From Adiantum capillus-veneris (Eukaryota > Streptophyta > Polypodiopsida > Polypodiales > Pteridaceae), in NCBI GenBank assembly GCA_014529385.2, contig CM043950.1, positions 69,310,935 to 69,374,934 of the forward strand: a stretch of 64,000 nucleotides of DNA, written 5' to 3'. Positions 1 through 10,703 of the stretch are shown here, one piece after another (within the stretch, counting starts at the first letter, position 1; every line of letters begins with the position of its first letter). Below the pieces are notes generated by a model, which saw only the letters and a program-made list of their open reading frames with translations, was not told the origin of the DNA and ran no database searches. A program made the translations under genes and the position numbers.

Positions 1-11
1 TTCCTTTAAAT

Positions 12-533
12 GTGATGACTCGAGCTCAAGCTCAAGAAGCTGCCAAAAACAAACCAACTGAAAAACCCACATTGCCTGTTCAAACAGAATTTGAGAACAA
101 ATCGGTGAGAACCTTCGGAAGAAGATCATGCAAAGGCAGACGAGACAAAATGAAATTGAAGAGGCTGAAGGAGAAAGCGGCTTTGGAAACTAAATTGAAT
201 CAAACAAGAGAGCAGCTTAGACAAGAGCAAGAAAGGAAGAAAAATGCAAAGGGACCTAAAGAGTCAAAGTCTAACTCGGGAGGTTCAGTCTGGGTCGACA
301 AAGTGTTTGAACCTTTGGATGTGATCTTGAAAGCTTATGAAGCTAAGCTAAAACCCAACCAAATCCAAGAGGATAGATGGCTAACATACCCTCATCCACG
401 GTATGAAAAAGAGAGGTTGCAAATGTGCAAGGAGCTCATCCAGAAGGCCCAAGCTCTTATGGAACCACATGTTCCAGATGCTCCAAAAACCGAGGTGCTA
501 ATCCGCGATAAACTCCAAGAATTGGAGAGCTAG
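12..533 (+). pseudogene. Basic coiled-coil region of R1 polyprotein
   Basis: An open stretch of 173 codons. Residues 35-85 are very rich in K, R, E and Q and should form a charged coiled coil. Residues 90-170 contain a VWVDKVFEPLDVI segment and two further helical stretches. The frame is open upstream to base 3 (PLNVMTRAQ), so the ATG at 12 or 15 need not be a true start; this is probably the interior of a longer gag-derived polyprotein. The PLNVMTRAQ start resembles PVNVPTRSM in R2 near 58980, which places it between the zinc knuckles and the protease. Its function is unknown. Confidence 0.5.
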
Positions 534-1017
534 GGTATTTTAAACAGAGACCAGGAATATCCGGGAGTTGAGGCATCTTTAGATACAAGGGAAGTAGCCA
601 ATACCACAGATGGGGTGGGCTCACAAGCAGTGATGCCTATTCCGGAGGTATAAGAACCGTGGCCACAATCCTTGTGGAAATCAATCAAAAACCGAAAAGG
701 TGGTAGTGCTACCTTACAATCAGCACCTATTCCTGAGTTAAACATGGATCATGAATCTTTCCCAAGAGATATACGATCTCTATACGGGTTTGTCGGGTCT
801 GCCGCATCTGAAGAGAGTAAACCACGCTCTCTACAGACTTTGCCATATTTCATAGGAGAACTTGAAACAAAATGAGGTTAAAATGGTACCTTCTCAATGG
901 AAATCCACACCAAAAATGATGGATACCAAGAGCTTGCATGAATTGATGTCTTCTCCTATATAATGCACACTTTATCTCTCAGAGCTACTAAAAATTAAAC
1001 AGCATCTATGGGGCCAA
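534..1017 (+). other. Degenerate linker of R1
   Basis: No long frame is open. Short fragments at 672-875 and 880-960 (for example LHELMSS) look like eroded coding sequence between the coiled-coil region and the protease. I see no signal beyond that. Confidence 0.4.
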
Positions 1018-2148
1018 ATGGGCAAACACTTGGAAAACATGGGGCTGAAAATCCTTTTACATGACCAACTTGCATATGAAAACATGGATGACACCATGCC
1101 TAAGAATCCACAAACAAAGCCAGTACCAGTAAACAAGGTGGGTAACTACTGTGAAGGAGATGAAGGAAACACCACCTTACCACTTGAGTACAAAGGAGTA
1201 AATACGGTTGCTATATTAGATAGTGGAGCAGGAATTACCATTGCAACCAAAGAGATATGGAAAAAATGGGAAAAGCTTGCTCTTACGAAAACTCAAATGA
1301 AACTGCAATTAGCAGATGGATACACGGAGAAACCGATTGGAATATTAGAACAAATCATTGTATCCTCGTGTGGCATAGAGTATGAGCACACCTTTACCAT
1401 AATGAATTTTGACAAGAGCAGCAACTTTGACATCAGATTGGGCAGACCATTCATGCGTCAGCTCAAAATGGTACAAGACTGGAGCTATGACTATATCTAC
1501 TTGAGACACAAAGAGGTCACAACGAAAATCAGTGTCAAAGATCATAGTTATAGAGATGTAGTGCGAACCCCGGGGGAAGATTTAAACTCCACAACTGATT
1601 TGAAAAGCAAAGAGCATATTTGGATGTACGGATCTCCTGAGAGTGAAAGTCTTAGAAAGCAAGATTGCATCCTAGAGCATTCAGTAGAAGATGAGGCATA
1701 TGTACCTGCATCTTTTCCAAAGGAATTATTTGAACCCTTTGGATGGAATCAAATACTGGCAACTCTTGATTTGTGTGTGAATGAGGCGACCCTGACTAAA
1801 TTTTTCGATGAATATGGGTATGATATAACTCCCTTATTTATGATAAAGGTGTTGAAGGAAGCTAATGAAGTTTGTGAGTGTGAAAGCAGAAAAGTTGAGA
1901 CAGATTGCTACATCATGGAGCATGGTTCCAAGGTGAAAACGAAGGAAGCAGAGCAACCACAAGAATATGTCATCATTGACATACCTAAAGAATTGACAAA
2001 AGCTGTTTCAAAGAAGCCGACTCCAAAAAAAGTGCAAATGAAAGCAGATGAAGGAAAAAGTTTCCAAATTCAACGTCAAATGTTCAAAAAATGCAAGATC
2101 AAAAGAAGAGCAGGGACAAGGAAGAAGATCTATTGTCTCCTACAATGA
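1018..2148 (+). pseudogene. Aspartic protease region of R1
   Basis: Open for 376 codons. A pepsin/retropepsin-like fold is indicated by the catalytic loop AILDSGAGITIA at about residues 63-74 and by the flap/C-terminal hallmark LGRPFM at about residues 140-145. It is preceded by VNKVGNYCEGDEGN, which is nearly repeated in R2 (VNKFGQYFEGDESN at about 59840). In a normal LTR element the protease cuts the Gag-Pol polyprotein. Here the catalytic Asp is present, but no RT follows. Residues 175-376 are acidic then basic and match nothing I know. It may still be an intact piece of a longer polyprotein; the neighbouring frames are broken, so I call it a pseudogene fragment. Confidence 0.7.
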
Positions 2149-2710
2149 TCAAATTTATCATATGCAGAGAAACACGACTCAAAATCACATGTTCAGCTAT
2201 GATAATCCAAAAGCGACAAAGAATCTAATGACTTATGGAACGTGGATCATGATGGGAAAGCCACCAATCAATGAGCTAGAAGGAACAGTGTACACAAGTT
2301 CAAAAATGCCGATTCCTAGCTTCGGAGTGGTAGAAGCTATACTCAAGTTGAGTATCGGGGAGTATAAGGATACGTTCCACATAATCAACTCCCATCACAT
2401 CAAAGAGAGTTTGGTCTTGACAAAAAGCTGGAGGAATGTCTTCTTTCGACAACAATCAAAAGCCGCAACAACAACACCATCAAAAGCCCCAAAAGCACCT
2501 CAAGTCAATGCAAAAAATGAGCAACCAACCATCGCGGAAAAAGGTAACGCAAAGGTAAACACTGAAGTATATCAACCTTGCCAGACGACTTTACCTTCAA
2601 CGAGCTTCCATCAAATTTCTCACGAAGCCTCTACATCAAGAGCCACATCACCAACAATGCAATGGAAATCAAAGCAAAAAGTCTATCAACCAAAGTTTCC
2701 ATCACAATAA
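2048..2710 (+). pseudogene. Second, Asp-less protease-like segment of R1
   Basis: Open for 220 codons, in a different frame from the upstream protease and overlapping its end by 100 bases. Residues 80-140 (MPIPSFGVVEAILKLS, then EYKDTFHIIN and LTKSWRNV) follow the same spacing as the second half of the upstream protease (KPIGILEQI, EHTFTIMN, LGRPFMRQ). No DSG or DTG loop is seen. I infer a duplicated and decayed protease half. The C-terminal 80 residues are rich in Q, S, T and P. Confidence 0.35.
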
Positions 2711-2821
2711 AGAATACAAAAGAAACCAAAGAATGTCAACCAAGTGCTAGTATCCAAAGAGCACATCCAAGTCAAAGACCCAATTTGGATACATTAAGCA
2801 CAAGTTCAACATCAACAAAAG

Positions 2822-3478
2822 GTGATAGGGTGGGTAGCAAATAATGAGTCAATCACTGCTCAGGGCTACTTTCAAGAAAACGCTAATGTTTGGGACAAAA
2901 ATCCTAAAGTAATAGCTTGGACCTACCCACCTCAACCAATGAGTTCTACAAAGAACAAGATGTGCTATCAAGAGAAGAAAAACAACTCAACCAGGAGAAA
3001 GAATACCAACAAAAGGCAAACGAAAAGACCTTCCAAACGGGCAACGTGAAAAGTTTGGGTACCGAAATCAGACTTCAACGAAGATACCCAACACAAATAG
3101 GTGAATCACCGGATGATTCCGATTAAGCTACTCGAAGCACAAGGATTCTATACAGGTAACACTCAAATATGGTTACCAAAAAGTGTAGCTCAATCTGGAA
3201 CAACCAAGAAAAATCATGCAGAACAAGCTTCTACCCCACGGCAAGCAATGATCACCAACAACCAAAAGAAGCCAAATGAAACCAAGGTTCCTACAATGTC
3301 TAGATGGATACCTCGTCATCAACTCCAAAATCAAGGCTTCTACAATAGAAATCATCAAATCTGGCTACCAAAATCTAGTGTCCATCAAGTTATCGAGAAA
3401 AAGAGGAAAATGCCAAAGACGGTCACACAAGGACCAAACACAAGGTGGGTTCCAAAATTGCCAGTAGAAACTCAATCA
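2822..3478 (+). pseudogene. Repeated WIPK / QGFY / QIWLPK modules of R1
   Basis: Across two or three frames a peptide module of about 22-45 residues recurs: GWVANNESITAQGYF (2825), VWVPKSD (3050), RMIPIKLLEAQGFY followed by NTQIWLPK (3110-3186), SRWIPRHQLQNQGFY followed by HQIWLPK (3299-3384) and TRWVPK (3442). The same module occurs once in R2 at about 60680-60760. It is therefore a conserved part of these RT-less elements. Function unknown; the aromatic/Pro/Lys pattern could bind nucleic acid or be structural. Frame changes show that this copy is broken. Confidence 0.5.
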
Positions 3479-4950
3479 TAAAAAACCCACACATCTCGAC
3501 AACCGCTTCTCATGCAAGATAACGCAAAGTCTACATCAAGCCCTATCAGAGTTGAAGGACTTGTTCCACAAAGCAGTGTGAACATATGACAAGCAAGTCA
3601 AGAGGAGCCAAAATATGCCAACCTACTCGACAAAATGGTGGCATCCAAAGACCAACACAATGGAAGAGGCCTAAATTTCCAGAACTTATGGAATGGGTTT
3701 CTGGCATTGAATAGGTAAGTCCAAGTCGCCATTAAAGATACATGGCATAAAATTCAGCGTCGAGCAGCTAAGCCACTAAATGAGCTAGGCATTAGTCCCA
3801 AAGCTTCGTGTAATATTCTCTGTGGTCTAAGCGTCTTAGCTATTCTAGGTACTGCTCAAGCTGCCAGAGAGTTGAGTATAATTACGTTGTGTCGCTCATG
3901 CTGGTATAGGTGAGCATAAGAGTCGAAGTCATTGTAGTATGGTGGTAAGTGAAGGAGGAAGTCCAAAAGACACTCACGCACTCAGCACGGTGAGGAATGA
4001 GTGGAGAAGCTTCTACATCAAAAACCCTTCTTGGAAACATGGAAGCTATTGAGACATCCTTTGATGTCACATGTGCTACATTTGTTCCTTGAAGCACCCA
4101 TCAACTCCATCTCTTACACTACATGCTTTTGTTTGACAAATTTTCATATGCATATAGAGTGTCCCATAATTGGCTCTTGCATTAGGCACTCTTCCTTTGT
4201 TTCTCCCAAGCACTCACCTTGCATGACAGGTACTTCAAGTCCAAATGCTCAACTTCAATAAGAGCGTATACCAAAGGCACTTTTTTCCCACTGGGTTTTT
4301 TTTCCCTTTGGTCATCCAGGTTATAAGACCCTAATCTAGAAACCCTCATCATCAACTTCTTGTATATATTCCTTCTACATCAACAATAAGGAAGTAGCTA
4401 CCCAAATCAATCGACAACGACTTGGAGCAAACACAGCAGGTCTCCATATGCTTATCAAGAACATCTTTTATCTTCAAGGATGACAACAAAGATCCATCAA
4501 ACAATGGCAAGTCAAAGAATGGCCTACAACAACAAGAAATGAAAAATTCAGCAAGCGAGCTATCCATAGCAACCATACGTAGCTCACATAGTGCTTCAAC
4601 ATTGGTGACCTATTGTAGACAACTCAAATTGCAGTGGACCTTGAAAGCAAATCCATCATAAAGTCCACGTGCCAAAGAGGATCAATTCTACAAACTCAAA
4701 CACATCAACATCCACCTTTACGGGGGCTAAGATTGACAACAAAGAGGCGAATGCACAACAAGAGGAAAGGTTGCCTCAAAAATCAAAGATCAAATCACGT
4801 ATCAACATGACAGATATGAATCACTCAAGGAAGGGGGGAGCGTCATAAACAACAAAGCACTTCTTAAGCTGAAGTCCAACCTTGAAGACAAAGCTGAAGA
4901 CAACCCTATGACAAGACTGCACAAGGTCGTATTAAGGGACGATACGAATT
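3479..4950 (+). other. Non-coding 3' region of R1
   Basis: About 1.5 kb between the last module and the PPT. No long open frame and no recognisable domain. Scattered peptide-like remnants may be eroded coding sequence. Confidence 0.4.
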
Positions 4951-4963
4951 AGGAAGGGGGGAA
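4951..4963 (+). promoter_or_regulatory. Polypurine tract of R1
   Basis: AGGAAGGGGGGAA directly precedes TGTTTGAGG, the proposed LTR start. The tract is almost identical to that of R2 (AGGAAGGGGGGCA before TGTTAACC at 61941-61953), which is what fixes this LTR boundary. Confidence 0.7.
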
Positions 4964-5880
4964 TGTTTGAGGACAGATCAAAGGAGTGCCCACCTGGTCG
5001 GACACGTAGCCGGACACCACATTTGTACTCTATTAATTGTCCGAGCTAGTGTAGTGATACTCTATGTAAATCCTAATTTTAGAGTAACACGTCAATTCCC
5101 GGAGTTGTAATGATGTCATGATAATTGTAAAGGTCCGCGTGAGCCGACCACTAGCCATTTTAGAATGCCCTAGGTATAAAGTTCAATAACCTTAATGTGA
5201 AAGAAGGCTTATTTTTAGAGGAAAAAAGAGCTATGCTGCACGTACGCTCAAGCTACGAGCTGCTCCAACTTGTAATCGACTTTTCTAATGATTGGGTAAT
5301 CCGTTTTCAAATTTGAAACTTGCATTGTGTTCCTCTCTCTTCGCTCTTTAAATTAAGTGTAAGCATTGTTAGTTTTGATGTGGTTCGCGACTACGCGTCT
5401 GTGAGCTATAATTGCATATTTGAGTACTTAAATCATTGTTTTTAGTCGTTTTGACCATAGGAGAGTGTTCTTAGACCATAGGGCGACCTTCTTGGACTGA
5501 TCTGTTGCAATTTTTAGGACCTTTTTCATGGTGGATCGTGATTTTGGTACCTTGTCGGATTGCGACCAGACTTGCTAGGATAGTGCCCCTAGGTGTCGTA
5601 GACCTCCTCTTAAAGTTTCGTTGCATTTCAAGTCCGTTCAAGTGAGAAAATGGCGTGATGACCTAGAGCTGTGAGAAAGGACATAGGCAAATTTCCCTGA
5701 TCATTGAGTGTTGGTTTGCTTGTTGAGCTAGTGTGTTTGCTTGTTAAGGTTCACTTCATGAGATTGACGATCTCATAGAGTCTCCGTGCCCCATCCGAGT
5801 CACTTGCCCTGAGTATTGACATTATGTTAGTGCCGGAAAGCTATGTTGCAGGCGTCCATCGCGGCGACCCGCTAACTAGC
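4964..5880 (+). repeat. 3' LTR of R1 (right end uncertain)
   Basis: Starts TGTTTGAGGACAG directly after the PPT. A TATA-like GGTATAAAGTTC lies near 5171. The sequence is non-coding. The end is placed near 5880 only because similarity to gypsy coding sequence starts some way beyond; no partner LTR or TSD is in the window. Confidence 0.5.
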
Positions 5881-6349
5881 CCCCTCCCTTCCTCTTGGCC
5901 ATTGATTTTGCCTCTTTTTTGTACAAATTCTTGCTGCATATTTATTGAATGGGTTGCGTAGTTCTACCAATCCAGGCTCCATCTCTATTCCTTCAAATGT
6001 TTAACCTGATCCTTCTGCATTCATCTAACTGGGTTTAGTTGGTGGTCTGAAATTAAACTTATCATGCTTTAATTGGTCTAGCTATTCTGGTATCTGTCCG
6101 TCCAGCTAAATTGTCCTCTCCCTAATGTTTGACTCTGTGAACTGATCTAGGTACTCATTTTTCTACCTCTCATCCTTTGTCCATCAAAACAGCAGTCAAG
6201 TAAGAAAAAATCTTCATTGAGGCTAACATCCTCCATATTTCTTGCAAAGATCTTCTGGTCTTAGAGCCTTTTTTCAGGTTCTTGTATTATCTGTGTTGAT
6301 TTGAATTCTCTTGTTGGACCCTTGAATTGTCAATTTTTTATTAGCATAA

Positions 6350-6650
6350 TCATGTATTTGCACCAGTAGTTATGAGCCATGGCCTACCTAAAAGCATTCC
6401 ATATGCTCCTTGTACATCTAGAACTAAGAAACTGGTTTTGAATTTTTCCTTTCCTACTTTTGATTTACATGTTCTCAATTGATTTTGTGGCATGAATACC
6501 CTATGGTCAGCCATTCTCACTTTGAATGGTGCTAGTTTCAAATTGCGAATACCCAATTTCTGCCTCAGATGCTCTCCAAGGATGTTGACACCAGCTCCAT
6601 CTAATATTACGCGAGAGAATGGTTTCCATACCTCCTTAGCTTGTAATTGA
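6350..6650 (-). pseudogene. Gypsy aspartic protease fragment
   Basis: Minus-strand translation gives VILDGAGVNILGEHLRQKLG followed, after about 50 residues, by MLLGRPWL. These are the catalytic loop and C-terminal hallmark of retrotransposon proteases that use DGG rather than DSG. One residue of the usual DGGAG loop appears deleted here; the upstream duplicate keeps DGGVGVNILG at about 6800. Nothing recognisable as RT follows at lower coordinates. Not functional. Confidence 0.6.
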
Positions 6651-6981
6651 CTTGAATGACTGGAACCTTGTCATTTCTGATGGCTGCTAGGCGCACTGCT
6701 CTTACTTCAACCTCTGCCTTTCTTTTCTATCTAATGAACTTCGTAGCTTTTGAAAATGTGCATCTTCTCTCCAAGGATGTTGACACCAACTCCTCCATCC
6801 AGTATCACTTCAGATAATGGTTCCCACTACTTCCTTAGCTTGTAATCGACTTGAATGACTAGAACCTTGTCATCTCTGATGGCTACCAGGTCCACTACTC
6901 TTGCTTCAGCCTCTGCCTTTCTTTTTTGTCTAATGAATGACGCAGCTTTAAAAAATGTGCATCTGATATCATCCAACTCTA
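6572..6981. repeat. 205-bp tandem duplication across the protease active site
   Basis: CTCTCCAAGGATGTTGACAC begins at 6572 and again at 6777, and similarity continues for about 200 bases with roughly 10-15% differences by eye. The duplication copies the protease loop and upstream codons, so the frame passes the active site twice. Confidence 0.7.
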
Positions 6982-7945
6982 CAATCATCTTTTGAATTCT
7001 TTCATAGGCCTTCACATATATTTTTTCTTATTCCTTATAAGAGCTATAGTCTGAAGTGGAATTTTTCTCCTCCACTTGACTGTCTTTGCAATTTTATTGG
7101 ACTAACTTCCCTTATCTAGTAGTTGCTTGACCCTGTGATGGACTCTATAATTGATCCTTCACCAGTTCAGTACCCCCAATTTTGGCAATTTGTTTCAACA
7201 TTTCTTCCAGCTTTTTGATCCACGGCCCTTCTTCTTGCCTTTTCCCTTTTTAATCTGACTAACTATCAGATGAGCTGAAAGTTGTACTGGACTCTGACCC
7301 TTCAATCGATCTCACTGCCACCACTGGAATTCCTCTTCTTATGGATCTTTTCCTTTTTAGCTTGTTGTTCTAGTTTCAGTGCTCTCTGAATCGGATCATT
7401 GAATCTCTTCGTGGGGGCTGGAACCTCCTATTCTCTTAACTTCCTACTTTTAAAGTCATTAAGGAACCAAGCTCTCATCCTCTTCTTTAATGGAGGTTCT
7501 TAATCTTCTCTACATAACTTTTGACTGACAACTTGCCTTGCTTTACCTTATCCATCTTGCACACTATGTCTTCATATCCTCTCTTATCAAATTACTCCAT
7601 GAAAAATGATTTGTTCAACTTGTTGTATGATCTAAGTTGACAGGTTGGATAATGGTAGTACCATTTCTTGGCTACCTCCTTCAATGTTTGAGGAAATTAT
7701 TCTCCCTATTCATCCTCATCTATATCATTGAGCTCAACATACTGTTCAAAACCCACTCTGGATATGCACATCTGGATTGTCTTTCTTGCCCACTTTGAAG
7801 ATTAGAAATGAGATTTTTAGGTCAATAGAATGTTCATGGGTACTGGCTTTGGTTTTGTGAGCTGGTTTTTTATTTTTGGGTCTTCTTTTATAGTAGTAAC
7901 ATGTATCAGCTTCCCAATCATTGTTGTCTTTAGTCTCACTCATTG
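6970..7945 (-). pseudogene. Gypsy gag fragment
   Basis: Minus-strand fragments read EVAKKWYYHYP, SYNKLNKSFFMEQF and DIVCKMDKVKQG at about 7700-7500. These match the retrotransposon gag core (Retrotrans_gag family: W-x-hydrophobic, then F-x-x-x-F, then a Q-G turn). A K-rich N-terminal part lies at 7943-7746. Several stops and frame changes; dead. Confidence 0.55.
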
Positions 7946-8294
7946 TGTGTTCTTCAATCTTCTTAGTTGGTTTATGTGTTTCTGATCGATGAAGTTGCTT
8001 GTTGCCCTCACTTTCCTCGATAAGTTTCTTGCTCCATTGAAATCCATGAGATCCGATACGTCGCTCTGCTCTCTTTGTATGTCTTCTCTTGGAATAAATT
8101 GAATTCTAAGAATCCTTGATTTATTAGCTATTCTTGGTCTTGGAGGAACATCTGTTTCCCAGGTTCTCTCTCAGTATCAGAGCCTGTCTTTAACACTTTG
8201 TGGATACGCTGACGTGATCTGGATCATCCATGAGTCTAGTAGCTAGTCTTCTGTCATAGCAAACTCGTCTGGGCGGCATGATCGATTACAACTA

Positions 8295-8307
8295 GCTCTA
8301 ACACCAA
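8295..8307 (-). promoter_or_regulatory. Primer-binding-like site
   Basis: The minus strand reads TTGGTGTTAGAGC, two changes from the initiator-Met PBS TTGGTATCAGAGC. It lies directly beside TGGGAGATAA, which would be the inner end of the 5' LTR of the fragment to the left. Confidence 0.5.
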
Positions 8308-8308
8308 T

Positions 8309-9193
8309 TGGGAGATAATTTTTTTGTCAAAATTCAATTAGCTCAAGACACCTGAGACCTATTATTACCCTCGGATTGGGCCTTTGATCGATTATGCACT
8401 GTATCAGTTGTCGTAGTAACTAGCCTTGGTAATTACTAGTCTAGCCAATTCAGTTGCCCATTTGAATCTTTGTTTGGAGGCTATTTCCACCATTTACGGA
8501 TACCCTCAAAAAATTCCTTTGTTACAGCCCATTTAATGCTTGAATCTTTGATTGATGTTCCTACTTGAAATCCTTGAAGTGCTTTAACATCTTTGTTTCT
8601 ACTTTGTGTTATAGAGCAACGGCCTTTGTGTCAAATTAGTACCAATAAAAATAGTGCTATGAGGTCAAATTGTGTGGGTGGAGCTCGTGTCTGTGGGAAC
8701 GATGCCCTTGAGAATAAATTCAATGGGTTGCACGGCCACATGTTGCTGATGAGGAAGATTATGCGCACTGGCAACAGGAAGGAAGAGGCAATCCGGGGCC
8801 CCGATGTGACAATGAGCAGGTGTGGGATGAGGAATCGACATCGATTTTGTCTGGCAGCTAGTAAGCTTGTGCAGTAGATAATTGATGGTGTTGAGGCATG
8901 AGAAGGATACTATAATGCTTTGCCCAGGGAGCCAATGAATGTGATGACATGGGTAGCTTAGAAAATCCAAGCATTGGAAGGCAATGGCATGGGGCCCTTG
9001 ATGTTTGCAACTGAGTAGGGACTCCGATGAGGGAAACCTATGGCAAAGCCTTGGTGTAGGATGGTGATAAGGGGGATTTAGGATGGGTTAGTCAATGTGG
9101 AAGCATACTTTCTAATCACCAATGATTAGAATTAGGATATGGAGGGTGAAGTCTTAGCTTAACTATGGTGTTAGGATTAGGGTTAGAGAGAGC
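8309..9193. other. Probable LTR remnant, no gene
   Basis: By position this should be the 5' LTR of the minus-strand fragment to its left. I find no second copy to confirm its ends. A 94-codon frame at 8593-8877 has no recognisable content. Otherwise nothing. Confidence 0.3.
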
Positions 9194-10176
9194 CTTCCAA
9201 AGCATCATCAAGCATAAACCACACATAGAGACCACCATCCTAAAAGATCCAAGACAGTGAAAATATCCCACAACTAGCTAGTAAGGTGGAGACCTTGTGA
9301 TGGTGTATCCAACACTACTCAAGGACAGCACACACATTTCAACAGAAAATCACCTTCACTTATAATGAACTTGTAGAACATGTAATCTCAAGTCTATCCA
9401 AAGGATAGATTTAGTGAGCAAAGAAATGTAGGATGTCAAGGCCCTGTCAACTAGTTCCATATCCACCAAATGAGGAGAAATTTTCAACATAACTTCAAAA
9501 ATTCCACACGAGTATAACCCACCACAATAATACTCAAATGCCATTATGCCAAGTCTAAGTGAGGGAAGAAGTAAAATCCCTCACCTTTTTAATGGAGGAA
9601 GAGGTAGGGAGTAGCTCATGTATCAGAAGATTTTAGGATGTTCATCATACATCAAACGAGGTCATATCTTTACAAAGAGAAAGATAGCCAGTAGGAAGGA
9701 ATGAATCCTTGCCAATATACACAAGTAATGTAGCTATCAGGGTTAGTATTGGGAGGCACAACACTAAGCACTTAAAGACAACAAACAGTAGGTATAGACT
9801 CTCAATACTCACAATGGAAAAACGTGCCAATTAGTCAAACCAAAGGGGGGAGTAAAGTCACCATACCAGGGGGAGCTCCAACGATAATGAAGGCACTCGT
9901 CATTAAAGTTGTGATGTGGCCATAGTGCAGAGGAACAAGGGAGACAATTAGGTTGCAGAGCCTTGCAATGAGGGAGGGGTGCATTAAACTAAGTAGTAGT
10001 GTCAAAACTGATGTTTGATTTTTTCAGGAAAGAAGTAATTTGGGGGCTTGATTTAGTGAAATATTTTGATTAAGGGCCTAATCCCACAGGACAAGCAACC
10101 CTTAGGGGTTAGAGAGTGAAGGAAGACGACCCACTTAAGAGGTCAAGAATCTTAAAGCTTTAAAATCATGATCAAA
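9194..10176. repeat. Dispersed ~1 kb repeat, copy 1
   Basis: Similar along its whole length to 30512-31485 in the same orientation, from CTTCCAAAGCATCATCAAGC to CTTTAAAATCAT, with scattered substitutions and small indels. No coding frame is shared between the two copies. Possibly an LTR or non-autonomous element; no terminal structure seen. Confidence 0.75.
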
Positions 10177-10360
10177 GAATATTAGGGCCACTACATCTAG
10201 AGGTAGAGACTTATTATAATCACCAAGCATTTTATCCAAAGAGGAGAATAGAAGGTAAAGGAACATGGTGAACATCCCAAGACATTATACTCATCAGCTT
10301 CATTATGCATTCATGAGCTAGGACCACTCATTGAGGAAGTGCAAAGTAACTACACAAGGT

Positions 10361-10459
10361 AATTATCTACCAAACAATAAAGCCCAGCAGCATCAGTAGT
10401 TCAAGTGTAAGTGGGTGAGTGTAGCTAGATGTATCAATCATAGGTAGATGAAGTGACCA

Positions 10460-10550
<91 letters not shown>

Positions 10551-10703
10551 GTGCGCGCGCGCGTGCCCACCCTTACTCAGGCACCATACTCAATGCTAAG
10601 ATAGTAGGCCCATTGAGTATGGGCCTCCTACCTCATCAAGTTGATGAGAGTAAAATAGTCAAGTATGAATCTTAGCGGATATGTATCACATCAAAGTGCC
10701 TCT
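10361..10703. repeat. Segment duplicated at 18904-19210
   Basis: GGTAATTATCTACCA through the (TG)n tract, CCATACTCAATGCTAAGATAGTAG and CATCAAAGTGCCT is repeated at 18904-19210. The chromovirus inserted at its right end (TSD CCTCT), so the other copy serves as an uninterrupted paralogous site. Confidence 0.7.
10464..10564. repeat. (TG)n / (CG)n microsatellite
   Basis: About 82 bases of pure TG repeat followed by GCGTGTGTGCGCGCGCGCG. The orthologous tract in the duplicate at about 19003-19030 is much shorter. Alternating purine-pyrimidine sequence, so a candidate Z-DNA former. Confidence 0.95.

Larger units (their letters stand above)
1..5880 (+). mobile_element. LTR retrotransposon R1, RT-less Gag-PR type, 5' end outside window
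   Basis: A plus-strand LTR element whose 5' LTR and gag lie left of base 1. The visible internal part holds a basic coiled-coil segment, a retroviral-type aspartic protease, a second protease-like segment, repeated WIPK/QGFY modules, 1.5 kb of non-coding 3' sequence, a polypurine tract at 4951-4963 and the start of a 3' LTR at 4964. No reverse transcriptase, RNase H or integrase is present between protease and PPT. The protease region and PPT closely resemble those of R2 at 54567-62517, so the two are related families. The right end of the LTR is not defined because there is no second LTR to compare. Confidence 0.75.
5881..8308 (-). mobile_element. Decayed Ty3/gypsy fragment (PBS, gag, protease)
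   Basis: Read on the minus strand, this starts with a primer-binding-like TTGGTGTTAGAGC at 8307-8295, then gag (about 7945-6970) and protease (6650-6350), and stops before any RT where R1 begins. R1 may have inserted into it or truncated it. Many frameshifts and stops. Confidence 0.55.

Noticed and set aside
10367-10675. Open frames of poly-His/Thr and poly-Cys/Val
   Set aside because: They are translations of the (TG)n microsatellite on each strand, not genes.
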